Shown: positions 21,025 through 31,215 of the stretch, one piece after another
Layout: each line of letters starts with the position of its first letter
Numbering within the stretch: the stretch's first letter is position 1
Source of the DNA: Uranotaenia lowii
Taxonomy: Eukaryota; Arthropoda; Insecta; Diptera; Culicidae
Reading direction: 5' to 3'
Length of the DNA stretch: 64,000 nucleotides
Assembly (NCBI RefSeq): GCF_029784155.1
Contig: NC_073691.1
Coordinates: 61,889,746 to 61,953,745, forward strand
Notes under the pieces: generated by a model
The model's database searches: none
What the model was told of the DNA's origin: nothing
What the model saw: the letters and a program-made list of their open reading frames with translations, nothing else
Program-made: the position numbers and the translations under genes

Positions 21025-21249
21025 TTACCAGATACTTTTTGCGTTTTCCATATAAACATTGACAAACTCCGTCAGTTCGAAATGCTGGGAGCACACGTAT
21101 ATGCCGGATCCATCCTTACGGCCACAGAACGCGAGCCATTTTTTGCGTACCGCGGGTTCCTTCGGTAGCTGATGAAAACTCACTGCTCTATTTTGCTTCT
21201 TAGCGTCGACCTGCGAAATTTTGCAGGATTTTATGCAGCACTTGGTCAT
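21025..21249 (-). CDS. THAP zinc-finger domain ORF (possible first exon)
   Basis: A 75-codon frame from ATG at 21249. It fits a THAP domain: MTKCCIKSC (first Cys pair), VSFHQLPKEP, RKKWLAFCGRK and VCSQHFELTEF (the final Cys-x2-His). THAP domains bind DNA and occur in P-element transposases and their domesticated relatives. After ...MENAKSIW the DNA reads CTG|GTAAGT, a strong donor at about 21026. A TTTTCTCTCAG acceptor at about 20970 leads to a Lys/Arg-rich segment (ESARSIRAKVKNRKQVVEEF, ending near 20846), but the two phases do not match, so the join is uncertain or the copy is broken. It lies antisense inside the 5 kb inverted-repeat segment and on the same strand as rdgB. Confidence 0.65.
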   Translation of the reverse strand: MTKCCIKSCKISQVDAKKQNRAVSFHQLPKEPAVRKKWLAFCGRKDGSGIYVCSQHFELTEFVNVYMENAKSIW

Positions 21250-21733
21250 TTTTTCATTAAACCAAAGTTATCTAAATCAAAAACTCTTCCGTAATTGCAA
21301 CCCAAACAACTCTTATGACGTCATTGATGCGAATCAGACCACATTGCACGCACACCAGTCTGAAGATACTGATGTATTTGTGACAGCATCAAAATATCTC
21401 CGCACCTTATGTAAAGCTCATGGATACCAATGTACCTTCGATTCATGGTTCCCAAATAGCGATTTTTGCATTTTCAATGCTTGGATATGGCTTTTAGTTA
21501 GTCGAATCACTTGTGTTCTCCAACTTATTTCGAAGCTTAAGTTGATAGAAACGGTCTTATCCTACAACCCAATTAGTATGAAGCATTTGTGTGCAGTTTT
21601 AAATGAATTTTTAGGGAAAACGTCAGCCCAAAAATACCTCTTTAATGAACATGTATTTTTTCCAGCTTCCAACACTGGTGGTGTATTTCGATTGAAGTTG
21701 CATGCCAAAAAAAAGGAACAAAATAAGTTTTAA
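21221..21733 (+). CDS. unrecognised 170-codon ORF in the long-inverted-repeat segment
   Basis: Open for 170 codons in an AT-rich region, overlapping the THAP ORF start on the other strand by about 29 nt. The protein is mixed hydrophobic and Cys/Phe/Trp-rich in the middle (FDSWFPNSDFCIF, NAWIWLLV) with a basic tail (HAKKKEQNKF). An A/T-rich stretch with AATAAA (about 21751) follows. I do not recognise the family. It may be an exon of the element's second gene or chance; length alone is weak support. Confidence 0.3.
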   Translation: MQDFMQHLVIFSLNQSYLNQKLFRNCNPNNSYDVIDANQTTLHAHQSEDTDVFVTASKYLRTLCKAHGYQCTFDSWFPNSDFCIFNAWIWLLVSRITCVLQLISKLKLIETVLSYNPISMKHLCAVLNEFLGKTSAQKYLFNEHVFFPASNTGGVFRLKLHAKKKEQNKF

Positions 21734-22810
21734 ATGTTTATTCAAAACCTAAATAAATAATCATTCTTTTGTCTTTCTACTATTTTTTGATTTTTTGTCG
21801 AGTTTAACTGTAGGCATGAATATTTATTGCAAATTTTTCAAATGAATGTCAGCGTTTGAAATCACATGTAAATTTAACAGTTGCACTAGAAAGGTAAGTT
21901 CATCTGATTTTCATACGGTGATTTCCAACATAATTGCCTCGGATGCAGATCGAAAAAAAATTAACTGCTTTAATATAGTACAAACAATTAAAAAATTCGG
22001 TATGCACATATTTGAAACAAGTTATTCTCTTCGCAATGAAAACATATTCAAATTTTTTTAGCACAATTTGGACCTGGAAAACATGAAAAGACATGTTGGC
22101 ATGCTAAGAAAAGGACCATGCCAAAATAGGGCTCACTTACCCAATATGAAAAATTGTAAATAATCTTTAAATAATGTCTAAAAGTACCGTCTGCATCACC
22201 GAATATTAATCAATTATAAAATTTCAATGTGTTTTGATGTGCTATTTTATGATTTTCGTTGAAGAATAACAGAGTTATGGAGCTTTGAAATATGGTTTTA
22301 TTTTATTTACAAAAAAAAATCAAATCGAATCTAGCTAAAAAAATAGACATGTAAGAAATCTGAAAAAAATACATGTGTTTCAAGTCGTAAAAATAAATCA
22401 AATTTTCAATTTTGAGGAAGATCTGAAGACCCCGCCCCGGCGCAAATCCGTCAGATAATAAAAAAAACGCAATATAAAAAAAATATTTTGAATATTTTTC
22501 CTTTATTTTTCTTTAAAAATTCATTTCGAAATTTTAATTCCTTGGCCGAAAATATACAGTGGGTGAATCTTAATTGAAACAAATATATCATTCTAATTTT
22601 TTTCATATCTCAAACTTTGATATGCTGTTAAAAAAATAATCAACAAAATTGTTAACTCTGAAAGGTGTTATCTGTTCCCCTTGTTTGTATTTTTGTAGTA
22701 AGAATTTTTAATTAGGATCGTGACAGACAATTTTTGATTAATTGTTTCTAAAAAAACCCTTAATTTAAATACTTTTTTTTTTCAATTTATGGACTCTTTC
22801 AAAATAGAAA

Positions 22811-22835
22811 AATTGAATTGAATTGAATTGAATTG
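22811..22835 (+). repeat. (AATTG)5 microsatellite
   Basis: Five tandem AATTG units. A shorter run of the same unit occurs at about 23711-23729. Confidence 0.9.
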
Positions 22836-23399
22836 TAAAGAAAATATTTTATGTTTTAAAACTCGGGTTAGAAAACAAAAGAAAGTATTTCGGAAAATGG
22901 TAGGGTCAATTAAGATAGTTGTGATCAACATAACTCTTATGTCATGTTAGGTAATAACATCTAGGGTAGGCAATATTTCTAGAGGATTCTAAACACTGTG
23001 TAGGAAATAAGGTGTATGATAGCGATAAAAGAAATATAAGTTTTGGTTTAAATTCATTACTTACAATATTACGAATAAATACATATATTGAATTCTTTCG
23101 TAATTCATAATAAGAAATTTTCTGAAGAAATAAATGAAACTATTAACTCAAATGTTGCAAAACAGCTTAAGCGTTTATAAGAACTGAGAGAATGAGTTTT
23201 GTTGAGGTTTGAGATCCCTGAGCGACTAAAAGAGATAACAGAGAAAGAGAGGAAGAGAGTGATTTCAGGAGAAAGAAATTGATTCAGTTGGATAAATTTG
23301 AAAGTGACTGACGCGTTTTTGTTATCGTTAAAAAAGGTGTTTTCATTAATATGAAAAATATTAGTGCGAGTTTGAACAACAAGGCCTTGAGTCACATTC

Positions 23400-23540
23400 A
23401 GGTTTTTTTTAAATGCAAAATTGAAAGAAATACGTCAAGTTGATATTGACCAAATTTTGACCGTATCACCCTTTATGATGCTTTTCGAGAATCAATGAGA
23501 TGAATTTTTAGCAAAAATTTATTACACTTGAAATTGCATC
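23400..23540 (-). repeat. truncated ITmD37E 5' end with flank, inverted
   Basis: Read on the minus strand, this repeats both the ITmD37E left end (TAAAGGGTGATACGGTCAAA, about 80 bp) and about 65 bp of the host flank seen at 13226-13290 (GCAATTTCAAGTGTAATAAA). It therefore copies flank plus element, not just the element. No transposase follows. Confidence 0.8.
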
Positions 23541-24221
23541 TATTACTGAATGTAAAACTGAATGAATTTACTATGACGAGCGAGTAGCAAGCTTGAACGC
23601 ACTTCAGAACAATTTTAAATTCCCAGAGACATGTATTGTTTTATCTGTAATTTATCAAAAACGATAGAATGTCATATTTGATTCATTCGAAAACTTTTTG
23701 TTTTCAAACCTTTGAAATTGAATTGAATTGAAAACATTGATTAACACACCATTTTTTTGTGAACATGTTTTAAAAACATTCATCAAAAATATGTTTTAAA
23801 TGCATAAGGATATTGTCGTCAACTCCAGCTTTTTTTTACCCATAAAGATTTTGTGTAGGATGTTTTTTTAATCATGTTGAGAAAAGGTGATAAATACTTA
23901 AAAATAGAATCGAGTTGGTCCAAATGTTCAATGATATGAATGTGATAAAACAACCAAATAAATGAAATAGGAAAAAAAATTACTATACTTCGACGAATTT
24001 GGACCATCAAAGCCTGGACAACCATGATTTTCTGACCGGAAAATCGGGAATTTGAAAATGGAAAAGTTGTTGCCAACCTGAATCATAGAAAAAATTATCG
24101 AAATGAGACTTGGGTATTTATTGTTCTCCTTTAGTGAGAAACAACGTTTCGTCTGTAACAGTTTCCAGATATGGCTAATACTCATTGGACATATCTTCAC
24201 GATTGAGGGGACGACACTTAC

Positions 24222-24299
24222 CGCTATCATGTAGAGCTGCGCTATTCGGTACTCGTCGACCGTCAGCGGCAACGGTATTCGATATTCCTTTATCAACAT
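24222..24299 (-). CDS. rdgB: rdgB exon 1: start of the PITP domain
   Basis: 78 nt, 26 codons: MLIKEYRIPLPLTVDEY then RIAQLYMIA, the invariant N-terminal strand and helix of PITPs. The exon ends GCG|GTAAGT. The ATG at 24299 has a purine at -3 and an in-frame TGA about 42 nt upstream, so it is the natural start. It joins in phase 0 to KKSREES of exon 2. The 11.7 kb first intron separates it from the rest of the gene. Confidence 0.95.
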
Positions 24300-24620
24300 A
24301 TCGACGACGACGCCAACGACGACAGAGATTCAATTTATTCCACCTGACCCAGTAAAACACTTTTCTCTTAACACAATTTCACCCTCGATTTGCACTGTTC
24401 CACATCAATATGTAGCTTACTGCCCACCACTATCAGCAGCAGCAGAAGCAGCAGGAACAGAAGCAGCTCGCGCCACCCACATCTATCTATTTGGTCCAAG
24501 ACAGAGAGACACTAGCACTGCTGCCGTCGACGATATCATATTTTATTTTCGCTCTTCTAGCCTCTGGTGCTTCTGGTAATAAAGCATTACCTACGATACA
24601 AAATTAGAACACAGGGAGGT
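24300..24620 (-). promoter_or_regulatory. presumed rdgB 5' UTR and proximal promoter
   Basis: Region upstream of the start codon with higher GC and CAG/CTG-rich trinucleotide clusters (24432-24470), (GTC)n-like runs just before the ATG (24300-24325) and CCACC-type motifs. No TATA box can be assigned with confidence. Inferred from position only. Confidence 0.4.
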
Positions 24621-26040
24621 TAAAAGATTCACGTTCTATTTCGCCTTAAAAGCCAGCCCCCCACCACCTCACAAAACGTAAACCTTTTTCGGGGTTTTTT
24701 TCAACCTATGTTTATTTGTTATTCCAGCAGTGTTACACAACACAATGAATGGTGTAACTTTAGGTTCGCAATTTTTCGTACATCGCGTAGCTACACCGAT
24801 TTGCGTTCAGCAGCAAGCTGGATCGTCGTTGTTTGACAGTCATATTTAAATTCGGTGGCCTTTTGGTTGACAACTCCGAGGAGGCCACTGGCCGACTGAC
24901 CGAGGAAGGAACGATGCTCTGATTCGGTTCAAGTGGTCCTCCGGTGAGCATTACTTCAATGACATGGTTTTGGCTGTTTATGTTACGTAAGCATCCTTTT
25001 TGTTTGGAATTCGTATTTGTATAGCTGAGCTGCTGCATGCAGTTGTTGATTCATATGCCCTGTATGTTGCTCTTTTTGACTGCGTACATGATTGTTTACA
25101 CTTATTTGCCTATTTGGTGGACTTCTCACTCGTCGAGATTCCCTGTTAGTTAAGCGGCAAATGAGTTATAGACCGGTGGAAAGATACTGTAAGAGAAGAA
25201 AACAAAGAAATGAGTTAGTATATCATCAAAAATAACGCACACAGTACATAACTGATAATCAACGTTTTTAAAACATCCTACAAGTTCAGTGTTAACAGGA
25301 ACGGTGATAATTTTTTAGCATCATTAACTTTGGCTGTTTTTTTCTCAAGCTCATTTTAAACGGATTTCATCTTCAAACATTTTGTTACAATCAAAAGATG
25401 ATGTTTTTGTTGTCTTAAGTTATCGCTGTCCTTTTTACAAATTAGCGATAGAACTGACATCAGTGGTTCATTTACACGGAAAGATTTTGTTATCTTATGT
25501 TGGACATATTTGAATCAGTCTTCTCTCTGGAGCCACTGCATGAAAAATAAATTACAGATCACTCTGATGCACTCGTAGAAAGTACGACGTATTGGGACAT
25601 GGAACTAAATTGATGAAATTTCGACTAACACTTATTTAGAAGATAAATATGGTATGTTTGGTTGTACAATATAAAAGTTTTAGATGATTACTCAAGCAAT
25701 CAAAAGTTCCATAAAGAGGTACCATAGAAGTTAAATCAGCTTCTGCAGGTGTTCCTACCCAGGCAATATGAAATCGTAAAATAAAATCGTTGTCAAATTC
25801 GTATATCAGTGCCACCTCAATCGAATTCGTAAATTTGTACACTTAACATTCCACAATGTCGTATATCCATCGTAGAAGATATTAAAACCTAATGAAATAC
25901 TTTTTACGATACCCAATGAAATACGATTTAAATCGGAAAGGACTTCAGGTGAATTCGTAAAGAATATCACGTAACCATTGTCTATCCAATCCAATGTCTT
26001 TCCAATATAGCTACAAAGATCTTAACTTTTGAAATGAAGA
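24621..26040. other. rdgB upstream flank, no recognised gene
   Basis: 24760-25038 on the minus strand is open for 92 codons from ATG (MQQLSYTNTNSKQKGCLRN ...; Ser/Pro/Asn-rich, no recognised domain). It could be part of an upstream rdgB leader exon or chance. 25.1-26.0 kb is AT-rich; 25750-25990 repeats AAATCGTAAA- and TCGTATA-type words that recur near 28.6-28.8 kb and 49.1-49.4 kb, suggesting an old dispersed repeat. Confidence 0.35.
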
Positions 26041-26074
26041 GTTGATCAAAGCTCCAAATACAACCGAGACACAA

Positions 26075-27436
26075 CAGGGTGTCGACTCATATCTGGTAAC
26101 AAAATTCCCTGATTTTCCAGTCGTTTTTCCAGAAAATTCCAGGTTTGAAAAACAACCTGAGGAAGCAACTAAAAGTTATAAAAAATATATTTCTCCCGAA
26201 AATAAACGCACAGAAAGCATTGAGTCGAGAATACTAATTTATTACGATAATTTTAATGAAAGTATTATTTGTGATATTAAACATTTTAAGATAAGTCAGC
26301 AAGTTTGGATCCACTTGTAGAAATTCTTATGATTTCAGCATAACGATTTTCTCTTGCAAGGTATCAGCCTTCTTCTGTGCGTCTTCCAAAATTTTCCTCC
26401 GTTTCACCTCAAGCGCTTTTGCTTCCGCTTCTCGATGACGCTTCAACAGCTTTGTTTGATCTGATTCAAGAGATTTTTGCGGCGATCTTTGTCTTCCAAA
26501 TACAGAGCATGTGAATTTCGAACTCTCTGAATAAGTTTGTAGGAAATTTGGACTGATTTTATCCCTCCAGCGTAAAAAACAGCATTATAGATTTGTCGTT
26601 TAGCCACCCTTGATTCTTCACGCATATTTTCGAAGAGACATTCGGAATTTACTGAAAAACCACGTTCAACATTCGCGTTGCTATGTGAAAGACAGCAGAT
26701 CATTTTGACGATGTTGAAGAATTCTGGACACTTGGCATTTGCTAGCACTCCACTCCAAAAATGATCCAGCCTTTCTTTGCTACGGTCATAATTATCAAAT
26801 TTATCGCCTCTGGCAATCACTCCGGAATACTGGCGTACTGCTAAATTTGCCGAGGATCCACTAACGCGTCCAGTATCTGTCAATATAGTCGAAGTCTTCT
26901 CAAATCGTTTTTTGGCCAATTTGGTATCGCTGCTGATAACTGCCGGATCAAGGCAAGAGGCGGCCTTGGTAAGAGGATAAGTTAATGGCGATCGCTTCAT
27001 TAACTTAAGTTCAATTGCCTTCAGCATTCCTTTGCATTCAATACGAAATTGCAGAACTTGCTTTTCGCTGAGCTTAGGACATTTTTTCATAGCATTCTCA
27101 GTGTCATATCCGAGAACAAAGTCTTTCGATGGTAGATGATTTTTTATTTCATGCACTTCATGAAAAAGCGCGTAAATAACCACTCGCATGCAAAACAAGC
27201 CCCGGAAACGCAAAAAAATCAAAGGGATAACGATAATTACATGAGCAACGTACACTGAAGTAAATTTTTAAGCAGATAATAAACTATGACGTTTCAATTT
27301 CTTCAAATAAAATCAGGATCATTATTTTCCCTGATTCGTGGAAAAATTCCCTGATGTTCCCTGATTTTCCCTGATGCAAATTGAATTCCCTGATTTTCCC
27401 TGATTTTCCAGGTTTTTCCAGGTAGTCGACACCGTG
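26075..27436 (-). mobile_element. deleted hAT-like element
   Basis: Termini CAGGGTGTCGACT (left) and CACGGTGTCGACT (right, complement). The right subterminal region (27328-27425) holds about six TTCCCTGAT units and the left a few, as expected for transposase-binding sites. A minus-strand ORF resembles the hAT C-terminal dimerisation region. At 1362 bp the N-terminal and catalytic half is missing. Flanks share CACAA directly at the ends and AAATACAACCG slightly farther out; a clean 8 bp duplication was not found. Confidence 0.75.
26330..27255 (-). pseudogene. hAT transposase C-terminal part
   Basis: A 270-codon open frame. Near its end FFNIVKMICCLSHSNANVERG, minus its last residue, is followed by FSVNSECLFENM: the hAT dimerisation signature (conserved NxxVERxFS-type stretch). 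The frame ends at 26443, but a neighbouring frame continues as KRHREAEAKALEVKRRKIL and DAQKKADTLQEKIVML to about 26332, a coiled coil, so a frameshift near 26460 cuts the tail. The BED zinc finger and the first catalytic residues are absent. Cannot be active alone. Confidence 0.7.
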
Positions 27437-28104
27437 CACAAATACAACCGTGATGAAAAGTTTTTCAAATTAAAATTACCCTTCCGTTCATTTTCAACAT
27501 CTTTCACCTTATTCTAATCTTCTATCCGTCTATAATCTTTCAATTCTAAATATTCTTTCTCAAAGAATATAAAATTTCACTGATATAGCCGATAAGATAA
27601 TTTCATAAAATAAAGATCTTAACAGATATAATCATAATCGTATAACAGGTCACTTTACCCACGATATTAATATATGTAATATTACATATGCGATCGAATC
27701 AGATTCGTATTAACGGATACTTAGCGTTCGATCACATCACAAGTCTAAAATTCGAAATGTTGTAGTTTTGTCATCGCCCCTGCAATTTAGCCAGTAAATG
27801 AACATCGGACAAAATAAAAATGGCAAGTTTAGGAAATAAATAAAGCCGACTGGGTCGAAATCTAAATGTATATTTTATTTTTCAAACAGATTATATAATA
27901 ATTAACAGGCCCGAAAAAATTAACTTATCAAGGGAGGTAAGATAAGAAGACATTGCGAGGAAAGCGGCCATCACAAGCAGCCGAAGCCTATTTCAATATT
28001 TCATAGTGTATTTAATTATTAAAAGTTTTTTTTTTAAATTAAAAATCAATTTAAATCATCAGGAATTTGTATTTATTTGTAGAATTGTATTTCAATCACA
28101 ATAA
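27437..28104. other. AT-rich spacer, no gene seen
   Basis: About 670 bp of AT-rich sequence with poly-T and poly-A runs. No ORF or inverted repeat was recognised. Confidence 0.5.
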
Positions 28105-28585
28105 GGGGCCGTTCACATACCACGTGGACAACTTAGGGGGGAGGGGGGTATGGAAATGTCCACGCTTGTCCACGGAGAGGGGGGGTAGGGGTTTTGGTCA
28201 TGTCAACGTGGACATACAAATATTAAGATGTTTAAATCAAAATCTTAAAATGGCATACCTTTCCAGTTTGAGTTTAAACAATAAGTAGCTACTTGAAAGC
28301 AAGTGATAAATATGATAATAAGGAAATTTAAAATTTTAATTTTTTTTTATATCAGGAATTTCTTATTCGGTTTTAAAATCAGCCATTTCTATAACAACAA
28401 GGCAAAAAGTGGTGTTTTGTAACTGTCAAATTATAGGTATTAAAAATAAAAACTTTTTCAAATGTGTCCACGTGGACATCCGGGGAGCGAGGTAGGGGTT
28501 TGCCAAATGTCCACGCTTGTCCACGGAGGGGGAGGAGGGGGTCAAAAATCTCATTTTTCTGACCACGTGGTATCTGAACGGCCCC
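28105..28585. mobile_element. MITE with GGGGCCGTTCA termini
   Basis: Inverted termini GGGGCCGTTCACATACCACG and GGGGCCGTTCAGATACCACG (complement), extending to TGG. TA lies just outside on both sides, with one base difference on the left. Two internal blocks of TCCACG(CTTG/TGGA) plus G-rich runs (28137-28190, 28480-28540) form a second inner inverted repeat. 481 bp, no coding capacity. Confidence 0.8.
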
Positions 28586-28869
28586 TATTACGCATAACAT
28601 GCAACATAAAGTTGTTCGCAAAATCGTTTATTGGTACGAATCGTATAAGACTACATCATATCTCGCATAAAGTGTCGCCTCAACAGCCGATCGAATGTGA
28701 AATTACTTCATATCGTACAAGAGTACAACACACCTTCTATAGAATGTGACTTAAGTTGTCAATCGATGTCCAAATTTCTGAACATCGTATAAGACTGCAT
28801 GGATCTGATGCGCTCTCATCTAGGGCAGAGCTCCAGGCCGCTCCTCCGTATCATAGTTTCGACAGCCTA

Positions 28870-29560
28870 AAGCATCCGTGATCTGCAAAGAGACCTCTCT
28901 TGCAATTCTATGGAATATGACGGTTCGGCATAACTCAGGCCAGTCGACAACTTTCAGCGCACCATCATACCAATATTTGACATGTAGTCAGCTGCTGTTT
29001 CGAAAATGTGGTGTATCCTCCAACAGTAATCTCCATGTGCGGCACAACTCTTTGTTGGTCACGACTGGTATTTTGGTTTTATGGTCGGCTATCTGAAGCT
29101 TGACTCCTTCCGTTGCAAGGTCTTCTACCTTCTCGATTGTTTCGCCGGTGATCATGAGCACGATATCGTTCGCAAATCCCACTATCTGAGAGCCTGCTGG
29201 TAGTTTCAGCGTTAACATCTCATTACACGTGGCATTCCAGAGAACACAGGTCTAAGTATGGAACACTGTGGAACACCAGATGTCAGGGCAGTAGATCGTA
29301 ACCCGGTTTCGGTTTGGTAGATCAAGACTCAATCTTCGAAAAAGCTTCGAATTATCCTGCGAAGGGCATTGGGAACATGCATCCTGTGAAGCGCGTTGTT
29401 GAAGGCATTTTTGACGTCGATCGTCGCAATGGCGCAATAACGTCACGTCACCTGTCATATTTTTTTGATAAGCGCGTTTCACGTACTGTGTCACTATTTG
29501 GATGGCGCCTACTTTTCGGCAGTTCACTTTCACTTTCTGTGTAGATAGTTTTTCTGTTGA
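28870..29560 (-). pseudogene. reverse transcriptase remnant, R1/Jockey-like
   Basis: Minus-strand fragments. LPAGSQIVGFANDIVLMITG (29203-29144) has the catalytic FADD degraded to FAND and is followed by ETIEKVEDLA. Upstream, around 29400-29250, fragments of FNNA..RMHVPNALRRI-like, LIYQTETGLRS-like and QCSILGPVLW-like sequence lie in shifted frames. This matches motifs B and C of non-LTR reverse transcriptases. Many stops and frameshifts make it an old pseudogene. Confidence 0.65.
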
Positions 29561-29599
29561 AGATTACCCTCTCTAGTAGTTTACCAAGACAACAGACAA

Positions 29600-30828
29600 A
29601 TGATGGATGCCTTGGAGATTTTGCCGGTTTCGGTAGTTACACAAGCTTTGCATTTTTCCGGTAACGATGTTTACAATGCATGTTTTATTGCTTTTCATTT
29701 GAAAATGCGATAATTTAGAATTTAATCCTATTTATCAAATCTCCATAACATTATGGGAGCATTCTGAAGCTTGACTTTGAGGTATGTTTGTACGCTATCC
29801 TCCCTTAAGTAGTGAATGCCACCGAACGGCGACTATAAAATCCAGTGGATTTGTAATGAGTTCGTTCAGCCCCGGGTAGAAAGTAGGGAACAGCTAACTT
29901 CATCTACTGATAAATATGGATAAGTTTGTTGATTTTTTCGCTGTCCTCCTTACGGTTGTGGAAGTCTTCTGTATACCGACATACATATATTCACATCGTT
30001 TGGTCCCATTATTGGCTGGGTCCATATGTTTACAATATTGCTATGTATGTACCTAGTGCCGATTGTAACATTGAAAGTCGCTCAAGTCTGGAGTGTGCTG
30101 TAAGCTGATTATGTCCTTATATAACTTGAATGTTCCGGTCGTTCTTTTCCATTGCCTGGCAATGCTGGATTGGTGGTAGCAAAATGTCAGCCGTTCATCA
30201 TCGACATAACAATGAGCGTTCAGCAGTAGGAGGTATAACTAGGTATAGGAACGTGGCAAACAACCCGTGCGTTTTATCATCATCCTATTCTGGTCCTCGA
30301 TGGAGAAAAAGTGCCCCACTGACTGCACCTTCTCTACTGCACAGTGCGCGTCCGCCGTTATTTTCTTGCTCATGGCGATGTCGCCATTAGATTAAATATG
30401 GAACCTCCGGCGTTACAACACAAATATCCACCCAGCAGCAGCTCGGTGGGTTTTTTGGGCGCGGAAAAAATAAACGGAAATCAGCTTGCACACGTAACGT
30501 CATAACAGTTAGTCAGCCGGTTTACATATGTATATGTGGTGTGGCCCCATGTGAATTGTATCGTGCCTTCGCTGAATACACCGGATCTCCATCCAGGCAT
30601 ATATGGACGATGGTCACGCGACTAAGCCAGCTGCATTTTATATCTATCCACAACAAATAGCTACCAATTCCGGTGAAAGTCCGTAATCTCTAGAGTGGAA
30701 GATTGGAACGACGACGATGGCGCATTCCAGAACGAACCAAATTGGTCGCCCCGGTTTCAAGGCTACGGGCGACTAATGAATGTATTATCCGATTAATTAG
30801 CTGAATGCGGTTACCTGACTGGTTACAT
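29600..30828. other. non-repetitive, less AT-rich interval; no gene recognised
   Basis: 30.1-30.8 kb is more GC-balanced than its surroundings and carries no inverted repeats or transposon motifs. A plus-strand ORF at 30130-30390 (86 codons) has no recognisable domain. Possible regulatory DNA or an unrecognised exon; cannot be decided from sequence alone. Confidence 0.35.
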
Positions 30829-31080
30829 CCCGAGCAGACTTTGATGCCCAAAGCGATAGCAAACTGATACCAAAATGTGCTGTTAACAGCAAGCTGTGAG
30901 CAAAATTTGCTGTTGATTTTTCTGCGACTGCAAAATTAGGCATAATTAAGGCATCGAAAATTTCGATTTGACAGCAAACTCAGACCAAATTTAAGTATCA
31001 ACAGCAAACAGCAAGCATAATTTGGCATGAAATATTATTGATAGCAGAATTAGGCATAATTGAGGAGTCCAATTATTTTT
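30829..31080 (+). repeat. CCCGAGCAGACTTT repeat, copy A (left end)
   Basis: Begins CCCGAGCAGACTTTGATGCC and continues with runs of CAGCAAA and GGCATAATT words. The same terminus occurs inverted at 35173-35203 and at the right end of 35398-35793. There is no ORF. Interrupted at about 31080 by a palindromic element. Confidence 0.65.
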
Positions 31081-31084
31081 ATAA

Positions 31085-31215
31085 TTTTTTTTACTAACCG
31101 CGCCTTAGATCGATGACATAGTGTGCGCGAAAAAATGTGAACGAGAACGCGGCTCGAATTGACCGCGTTCACCAATACGCATCGGTTCGCGCACACTCTG
31201 TCATTTGCCTTAGTA
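31085..31215. repeat. palindromic mini-element
   Basis: About 130 bp, nearly self-complementary. TTACTAA outer ends, GATGACATAGTGTGCGCGA against TCGCGCACACTCTGTCAT, and a GAACGCGG/CCGCGTTC inner stem. No coding capacity; fold-back MITE. Confidence 0.7.

Larger units (their letters stand above)
17445..22466. mobile_element. 5 kb segment bounded by about 240 bp inverted repeats, THAP ORF inside
   Basis: Left arm about 17445-17682 and right arm about 22210-22466 are inverted copies (about 80% identical). Both run from TTTTTTATTATCTGACG at the outer end to a stretch with AAAATAGCACATCAAAA at the inner end. Between them lie a THAP-domain ORF (minus), a 170-codon unrecognised plus-strand ORF and a smaller MITE. 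Long arms plus a THAP zinc finger suggest a decayed P-like DNA transposon, since P transposases begin with a THAP domain, but two independent inverted MITE copies cannot be excluded. No catalytic transposase region was recognised. Confidence 0.5.
12553..24221 (-). other. rdgB intron 1 (11.7 kb)
   Basis: From GTAAGT after exon 1 to CAG before exon 2. It contains an ITmD37E element, MITE-like inverted repeats, a 75 bp direct repeat pair, and a 5 kb long-inverted-repeat segment. 12.6-13.1 kb, 16.3-17.2 kb, 18.0-19.5 kb, 20.3-20.8 kb and 22.5-23.4 kb are AT-rich with no gene or clear repeat visible. Confidence 0.85.
2577..24299 (-). other. rdgB: rdgB gene, coding span of five recognised exons (3' end outside window)
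   Basis: Multi-domain phosphatidylinositol/phosphatidic acid transfer protein of the RdgB/PITPNM family. In Drosophila photoreceptors it acts at ER-plasma membrane contact sites and returns PI to the plasma membrane during phospholipase C signalling. Exons join with phases 0, 1, 0 and 1 and GT-AG borders: 78 + 754 + 362 + 76 + 2204 nt = 3474 nt, exactly 1158 codons, ending in phase 0 at a GTAAGT donor. Fly and human family members are about 1240-1260 residues, so roughly 100 C-terminal residues are missing, presumably encoded left of the window. Introns are 11,669, 65, 6,188 and 327 nt. The two long ones contain most of the mobile elements in the left half of the window. Confidence 0.95.
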
